Assembly (NCBI GenBank): GCA_910589115.1
Contig: CAJUSB010000164.1
Coordinates: 1-5,828, forward strand
Length of the DNA stretch: 5,828 nt
Reading direction: 5' to 3'
DNA from: an uncultured Clostridia bacterium
GTDB taxonomy: Bacteria; Bacillota; Clostridia; Oscillospirales; Butyricicoccaceae
The notes beneath the pieces are model-generated. The model ran no database searches, had not been told where the DNA came from, and saw only the letters and a list, made by a program, of their open reading frames with translations. The number at the start of each line of letters is the position of its first letter. Within the stretch, counting starts at the first letter, position 1. Made by a program: the position numbers and the translations under genes. This document shows positions 1 through 2,950 of this stretch, piece after piece.

Positions 1-54
1 CTTACGAATTATAAAATGATTCTGCTTTTGTCTATTCAATTTCACGGATTCAGG
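1..54. mobile_element. Partial insertion element, one end only
   Basis: The last 15 bases (40-54, TTTCACGGATTCAGG) are identical to the inner-to-outer terminal repeat of the complete element at 1561-1855. The sequence AAAATGA also occurs at the same distance from the end in both copies (13-19 here, 1814-1820 there). Outside those two blocks the subterminal DNA is only weakly similar, so this is a relative and not a recent identical copy. The other end lies upstream of the window, so it cannot be told whether this is a full insertion sequence with a transposase or another short non-autonomous copy. If the 5-bp duplication of the complete copy is typical, the target duplication here would be TATAA at 55-59. 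No coding sequence is supported in this stretch. Confidence 0.7.
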
Positions 55-63
55 TATAATACA

Positions 64-92
64 TTGATTATTCCTTTTCAAGTGGTTATACT
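64..92 (+). promoter_or_regulatory. Possible sigma-70-like promoter upstream of sheath
   Basis: TTGATT (64-69) and TATACT (87-92) are separated by 17 bases, a normal spacing for a housekeeping promoter. A start about seven bases downstream would fall at or within the ribosome binding site (98-105), leaving almost no leader, which weakens the call. Another TATAAT overlaps it at 92-97 but has no good -35 at the right distance. Tail genes are usually transcribed from a distant late promoter, so this may be chance in AT-rich DNA. Confidence 0.2.
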
Positions 93-97
93 ATAAT

Positions 98-105
98 AGG
101 CGGTG
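98..105 (+). promoter_or_regulatory. Ribosome binding site of the sheath gene
   Basis: AGGCGGTG lies seven bases before the ATG at 113 and supports that start. A second ATG at 108-110, in another frame, is too close to this site and its frame has no sheath-like product. Confidence 0.65.
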
Positions 106-112
106 AAATGAG

Positions 113-1279
113 ATGCTTAGAGACGTTAATACGCATGTTTCAGATGGGCTGATGGGATTCACGACTGCAACCGGTGACGGCGTACATATCAAAATTGGCG
201 CGTCCCCCATCGAAGCAGGAACATCCATTCTCATTACCGGGGATATGGATGCGGAGAAAATTAAAGCCCGGCTTGGCCTGTCCCCTTTGGCTGACGCTGC
301 TATGGATGCAGTGCAAAGCGGTGCGGTGAAAATCTACTGCATCCCGGTTGCCGCCGCAACGGCTGGCACGGTGGACGAGGTTTCTAAGACCGGTAAAGGC
401 GGCGGTACGCTGACTGTAACCGGCTCGCCAAACAACGCCTTTTCAGTAATTGCAAAAATCACCGTTTCCGGCGAACTGAACACGGCGGCGTTTGCTGTTT
501 CGATTGACGGCGGTTATCGTTTTTCGGATGAAATCACGATCCCTTTAACCGGAGATTATGAACTTACAGGAACAGGCCTGACCCTCCATTTTGCAGAGAA
601 AACGGACGAAGTTTATTTGAATTCTTTTGCAGTGGATGACACCTATTCATTCACGATAACTGCGCCAATTATGACAAATGGTGACGTTCTGGCAGCGGTC
701 GATAAACTGAAACAGTTCAATCAGGAGTTCGAGTTTATCCACGTTGTAGGAGAAAGCACGCTGCCGCTTTGGCTGGCACTCAGCGAAGCACAAAAGGAAC
801 TCTCGGCGATATATCATAAACCGGCATTTGTCCTTTTAGAGGCGGCATTTCCGACCGAGGACAGTGACGGCAGCGGCGGTATTTACGACTGGGCTGCACA
901 GATGGAAACCGACCGAAAGAAGATCGCAAATACAGATATCCAAGTGTGCGCCGCATGGGGCCGTATTATCCGGCTGGATGGCCGAACGCAGATTGCCAAT
1001 CTTGCAGGGCTGGTTTCGGGGAGATATGCGAAAGCGCCAGTGCAGGAGTCCATCGGTAAAACACGCCCCGAGGCCGGTTACGGCTTCTCCGGCGCACGGC
1101 TGGCCGAGCTGCTTTCGGCAGGCTATAATAATTCCGTTATCGAGCTGCTTGACGTTGCCGGATATCTGACTTTCCGCGAGTATGATGGGTTAAGTGATAT
1201 CTACGTTTATCACACGAAAATGCTTTGCCCGGAGGGCAGTGATTACCGGTATGCGGAGGATGTGCGCGTTCGCAATTAA
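113..1279 (+). CDS. Phage contractile tail sheath protein, N-terminal 388 residues (frameshifted)
   Basis: This is the outer contractile layer of the tail, which polymerises around the tube and shortens to drive it through the host envelope. The N-terminal part (about residues 1-90) opens with VNTHVSDGLMGFTTATGDGVHIKIG and resembles, from memory, the DUF2586 class of sheath proteins. A beta-rich, Ser/Thr/Gly-rich insertion follows (about 92-195), including FAVDDTYSFTITAP, a pattern common in sheath insertion domains. The remainder (about 199-388) holds the conserved late-core pattern: GYLTFREYDGLSDIYVYHTKM and then SDYRYAEDVRVRN. The frame stops at TAA 1277-1279 directly after RVRN, just where sheath proteins normally run on into a C-terminal domain. 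That domain is found in another frame from 1278. Removing one T from the TT at 1276-1277 gives a continuous protein of 481 residues. Start at 113 is chosen on its RBS. The sheath role is fairly sure; the exact family name is recalled, not searched. Confidence 0.85.
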   Translation: MLRDVNTHVSDGLMGFTTATGDGVHIKIGASPIEAGTSILITGDMDAEKIKARLGLSPLADAAMDAVQSGAVKIYCIPVAAATAGTVDEVSKTGKGGGTLTVTGSPNNAFSVIAKITVSGELNTAAFAVSIDGGYRFSDEITIPLTGDYELTGTGLTLHFAEKTDEVYLNSFAVDDTYSFTITAPIMTNGDVLAAVDKLKQFNQEFEFIHVVGESTLPLWLALSEAQKELSAIYHKPAFVLLEAAFPTEDSDGSGGIYDWAAQMETDRKKIANTDIQVCAAWGRIIRLDGRTQIANLAGLVSGRYAKAPVQESIGKTRPEAGYGFSGARLAELLSAGYNNSVIELLDVAGYLTFREYDGLSDIYVYHTKMLCPEGSDYRYAEDVRVRN

Positions 1280-1559
1280 GATTATTCGTGAAGTGCGGAA
1301 AAAGGGCCTTTTGCTCAAGAATGACGATATTGACCTTGAGGATATTCAGGGCGAATTGGAGGCTCGGGCGAAGTTTGTCAGTATTCCGCTTGACCGTATG
1401 GTGGAGCAAAAGGAAATCAGTACTTATAAAACCGAAGTCTTGCCCGGTCACGAAGAAACTTTTCTTAATGATGAAACGCTGCGTCTGAAAATCCGTTACT
1501 TATCGCGCGGGTATATTCGTGAAGTTGATATCGATATTGGACGTGCAGCGATTACGTAA
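1278..1559 (+). pseudogene. C-terminal domain of the tail sheath, displaced into another frame
   Basis: From AAG 1278 this frame reads KIIREVRKKGLLLKNDDIDL and continues through LDRMVEQKEIS to LKIRYLSRGYIREVDIDIG. This is the layout of a sheath C-terminal domain: a helix after the RV-N-K junction, an acidic D-I-D-L-E-D stretch, P-L-D-x-M-V, and a final strand pair ending in a G-Y-I-R-E type motif. It joins the upstream frame without loss if a single T is dropped. In known sheaths this domain supplies the C-terminal arm that links neighbouring subunits, so losing it should abolish assembly. The same frame is open upstream to ATG 1194. An ATG at 1260 has GGAGG immediately before it (1255-1259), but with no spacer, so separate translation of this piece is possible though unlikely. 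The stop TAA 1557-1559 lies inside the target duplication of the adjacent mobile element and is intact. Confidence 0.75.
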
Positions 1560-1560
1560 T
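1556..1560. repeat. Left target site duplication GTAAT
   Basis: GTAAT precedes the left terminal repeat. It contains the last base of the ACG codon and the whole TAA stop of the sheath C-terminal frame. The matching copy is at 1856-1860. Confidence 0.85.
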
Positions 1561-1578
1561 CCTGAATCCGTGAAACTC
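1561..1578 (+). repeat. Left terminal inverted repeat (18 bp)
   Basis: CCTGAATCCGTGAAACTC is a perfect inverted match to 1838-1855, and 15 of its 18 bases are inverted relative to 40-54. A CATTTT at 1589-1594 mirrors the AAAATG found near both right-hand ends, so it may be part of a subterminal transposase-binding site. Confidence 0.88.
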
Positions 1579-1692
1579 AAAAGAAAACCATTTTCGGTTT
1601 CATCCTTCCTTTGTTCGCAAATTCTCCTTGAAATTGCTGAATTATGCGGTATCGTCCAGTCAGAGTTCGGATTTTCGAGCGAGATTACTCTT

Positions 1693-1723
1693 GAATTTCT
1701 TCACCCAATGGGTGAAGAAATTC
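1693..1723. repeat. 31-nt perfect palindrome in the MITE
   Basis: GAATTTCTTCACCCA is followed by a single A and then its exact reverse complement. In RNA it would form a stem of about 14 base pairs with an AAU loop, placed between the sheath and tube reading frames. It is followed by TGTAG and not by a run of T, so it does not look like an ordinary intrinsic terminator. It could act as an RNase III or mRNA-stabilising hairpin, or matter only for the DNA biology of the element. Confidence 0.85.
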
Positions 1724-1837
1724 TGTAGCCCTCTCAATGTGAAATTAGAATTTTCTGAGTGTGATAAACTATTATCCGGCGGTTGTAAGTGAGATCTCAG
1801 AACAAAACAGTGCAAAATGAGCATGTGATTTTACGAC

Positions 1838-1855
1838 GAGTTTCACGGATTCAGG
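1838..1855 (-). repeat. Right terminal inverted repeat (18 bp)
   Basis: GAGTTTCACGGATTCAGG is the exact reverse complement of 1561-1578. Its outer 15 bases are identical to 40-54, in the same orientation. Confidence 0.88.
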
Positions 1856-1860
1856 GTAAT
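1856..1860. repeat. Right target site duplication GTAAT
   Basis: This second copy of the 5-bp target lies directly next to the right terminal repeat, and the RBS of the tube gene begins two bases later. Confidence 0.85.
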
Positions 1861-1861
1861 G

Positions 1862-1869
1862 AAAGGAGG
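1862..1869 (+). promoter_or_regulatory. Ribosome binding site of the tail tube gene
   Basis: AAAGGAGG is a near-perfect Shine-Dalgarno sequence eight bases before ATG 1878. It belongs to the original phage DNA, just outside the transposable element, so the insertion spared translation of the tube gene. Confidence 0.85.
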
Positions 1870-1877
1870 CTGCAGTT

Positions 1878-2330
1878 ATGGCATTTGAAGGAAATCCCCT
1901 TATCGTGAATGGTAAATGTTATGACTGGGGCGATGTAGACGTTAAAATCCCCGGAATGCCCTTCGAGCCGCAGGAAATCAGCTACGATGACGAACTGGAA
2001 AAAGAAGAGGTTTACGGTTACGGCCACAGGCCACGCGGTTACGGTCGCGGCAATTATAAATCCTCTGGCAAGATCAGTATGCTGCGGGATGATTATCAGG
2101 CACTGCTGCAATATTGCAGGGCAAACGGCATTAAATTTTATGCATTGGAAATCCCTTCCATGGTGGTATCCTATGCCAATAACGGAGCGGCTATTGTGCA
2201 GGATGAGCTGAAAAAGGTACACTTTACAAAGCGTTCCCATAAAGCCGCACAGGGCGATAAAAGCCTTAAAGTCGATATTGATATAATGATTGTCGGCGGC
2301 ATTATTGAGGATGGCGTAGAGCCGATTTAG
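1878..2330 (+). CDS. Phage tail tube protein
   Basis: A 150-residue protein directly after the sheath gene and before the tail chaperone, the standard place of the tube gene in contractile-tailed phages. Tube proteins stack as hexameric rings to make the inner channel through which DNA leaves the capsid. The sequence is strand-rich with few long helices: an N-terminal MAFEGNPLIVNGKCYDWGDV, then a polar Tyr/Gly/Arg-rich stretch (about residues 45-60, with GYGHRPRGYGRGNYK), and a final strand pattern VDIDIMIVGGIIEDGVEPI. The alternating hydrophobic pattern near the end (residues about 130-142) suits the beta-barrel of tube proteins. I do not recognise a specific named family, so the assignment rests on size, position and strand pattern. 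Length and start look complete. Before the element inserted, this gene probably lay about 18 bases after the sheath stop. Confidence 0.75.
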   Translation: MAFEGNPLIVNGKCYDWGDVDVKIPGMPFEPQEISYDDELEKEEVYGYGHRPRGYGRGNYKSSGKISMLRDDYQALLQYCRANGIKFYALEIPSMVVSYANNGAAIVQDELKKVHFTKRSHKAAQGDKSLKVDIDIMIVGGIIEDGVEPI

Positions 2331-2350
2331 GGACAAGATAAATGAGAATT

Positions 2351-2357
2351 TGGAGGT
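2351..2357 (+). promoter_or_regulatory. Ribosome binding site of the chaperone gene
   Basis: TGGAGGT lies six bases before ATG 2364 and supports that start. The gap after the tube stop is only 33 bases and shows no terminator, so the two genes should be co-transcribed. Confidence 0.75.
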
Positions 2358-2363
2358 TCTAAA

Positions 2364-2714
2364 ATGGATGAAAAGAATGTAATCGTTCCCAATGGCGAGG
2401 ACGTACTGAAAGCAAAATACGGCAAGGTTTACCGCGTGGGTATGACCATTCCCGACGATGATGAAAGCGAAAGAGAATTTACTTATCATTTTAAGAGGCC
2501 CAGCGTGGCGAGCTATGACCGTTATATCGCGAGTGCGGCAAAGGCTGGAATGGTCAAGGCGAGCCGGACGTTTATGCTGGATGCGGTTGTCGAGGAAGAC
2601 CGAGAACGCCTGATTGCAGACATGGAAGAATACCCCGACGTAAGTCTCACGATTGGCGATAAGCTGACCGAATTGCTTGGCCTGACCAAGACTGTAAATT
2701 TGAAACGGCTCTAA
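2364..2714 (+). CDS. Tail assembly chaperone, short form (gpG-like)
   Basis: A 116-residue acidic protein between tube and tape measure, the usual site of the tail assembly chaperone that binds the tape measure and recruits tube subunits. The N-terminal half (about residues 10-55) is strand-rich, including KYGKVYRVGMTIPDD and REFTYHFKRPS. The second half is helical: SYDRYIASAAKAGMVKASRT, then an acidic EEDRERLIADMEEYPD, and an end that reads IGDKLTELLGLTKTVNLKRL. It resembles chaperones of other Firmicutes contractile-tail prophages as I remember them. Near its end lies A_AAU_UUG (2696-2702), from which a -1 shift leads into a further 75 residues. The short form would be the majority product, as for lambda gpG. 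Confidence 0.75.
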   Translation: MDEKNVIVPNGEDVLKAKYGKVYRVGMTIPDDDESEREFTYHFKRPSVASYDRYIASAAKAGMVKASRTFMLDAVVEEDRERLIADMEEYPDVSLTIGDKLTELLGLTKTVNLKRL

Positions 2715-2929
2715 GAGATCGGGTCGCGGAGCTGCGGGAAAGCGTCATAGAATATGGACTTTTAGAAATCTACCGTTTTCTCCCTCCGCCCCTCTTGGAG
2801 CGCTTTGACCCGGAGACAATCAGTGACTTTAACGAATTTCTTGATTATGTAGCAAAGGCACGGATTGTGCAGGAACTGGAAGAAAATTTAATTGCACGGG
2901 CAGTTTCCAAGCTGTTTTCAGACGAATAG
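2364..2929 (+). CDS. Tail assembly chaperone, -1 frameshifted long form (gpGT-like)
   Basis: The product is read from 2364 to 2702 and then, after a -1 slip at AAATTTG, from 2702 to TAG 2927-2929, giving 188 residues. The added part reads ETALRDRVAELRESVIEYGL, then EIYRFLPPPLLERFDPETI, and ends ENLIARAVSKLFSDE. It is mostly helical and acidic. The downstream frame has no ATG, and no start codon in it is preceded by a ribosome binding site. It is open across the whole gap between the short form's stop and the tape measure gene, so frameshifting is the natural way to express it. In lambda and many other tailed phages the T-type extension contacts the tube protein while the G part binds the tape measure. 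Position, length and slippery sequence all fit; expression itself is not proven. Confidence 0.75.
2696..2702 (+). promoter_or_regulatory. Programmed -1 frameshift site A_AAU_UUG
   Basis: The heptamer has the X_XXY_YYZ form in the right register: frame-zero codons are AAT (2697-2699) and TTG (2700-2702), and slipping back one base gives AAA and TTT. A weak stem could form three bases downstream, pairing CGGCTC (2706-2711) with GAGCTG (2729-2734, one G-U pair). No Shine-Dalgarno-like stimulator is seen just upstream. Confidence 0.75.
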
Positions 2930-2934
2930 CGCAC

Positions 2935-2942
2935 GGGAGGTG
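2935..2942 (+). promoter_or_regulatory. Ribosome binding site deciding the GTG start of the tape measure gene
   Basis: GGGAGGTG lies eight bases before GTG 2951 and 21 bases after the chaperone's long-form stop begins to clear. The ATG at 2949-2951 is followed at once by TGA, so it cannot start the gene. The next in-frame ATG (2987) has no RBS. Confidence 0.75.
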
Positions 2943-2950
2943 AAACGCAT

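Larger units (their letters stand above)
1561..1855. mobile_element. Complete 295-bp MITE-like transposable element
   Basis: The element starts with CCTGAATCCGTGAAACTC (1561-1578) and ends with the exact reverse complement (1838-1855), giving 18-bp perfect terminal inverted repeats. It is flanked by GTAAT on both sides (1556-1560 and 1856-1860), a 5-bp target duplication. It is too short to hold a transposase and I see no credible coding sequence in it: the frame running through to 1728 begins in the sheath gene and looks like no known protein. It is visibly richer in A+T than the tail genes. The CC-starting repeats and a 5-bp duplication would suit mobilisation by an IS1380-type DDE transposase, but that is a guess. 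Removing the element and one GTAAT restores a tight junction, with the sheath TAA followed within a few bases by AAAGGAGG and the tube ATG. Confidence 0.9.

Noticed and set aside
864..1169. Plus-strand open frame of 101 codons inside the sheath gene
   Set aside because: It is an alternative frame of the sheath with no RBS and unlikely Trp/Arg/His-rich composition.
1693..1723. Intrinsic terminator between sheath and tube
   Set aside because: The stem is strong, but it is AT-rich at its base and is followed by TGTAG instead of a T-run; a terminator here would also silence the downstream tail genes.
1519..1728. Small plus-strand open frame running from the sheath end into the mobile element
   Set aside because: It starts inside the sheath C-terminal domain in another frame, has no RBS and crosses the element boundary, so it arose by chance on insertion.
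1790..1799. TGAGATCTCA 10-bp palindrome and nearby TTCTGAG/CTCAGAA inverted pair in the element
   Set aside because: Short palindromes are expected by chance at this size, and there is no conserved counterpart visible in the partial second copy.
1561..1855. Group II intron, riboswitch or small RNA gene in the intergenic region
   Set aside because: The perfect terminal inverted repeats and direct 5-bp target duplication explain the interval as a DNA transposon; no domain V-like or known riboswitch motif was seen.
1851..2489. Minus-strand open frame of 212 codons across tube and chaperone
   Set aside because: It overlaps two well-supported plus-strand genes with good RBSs and looks like no known protein; its composition is that of a reversed frame.
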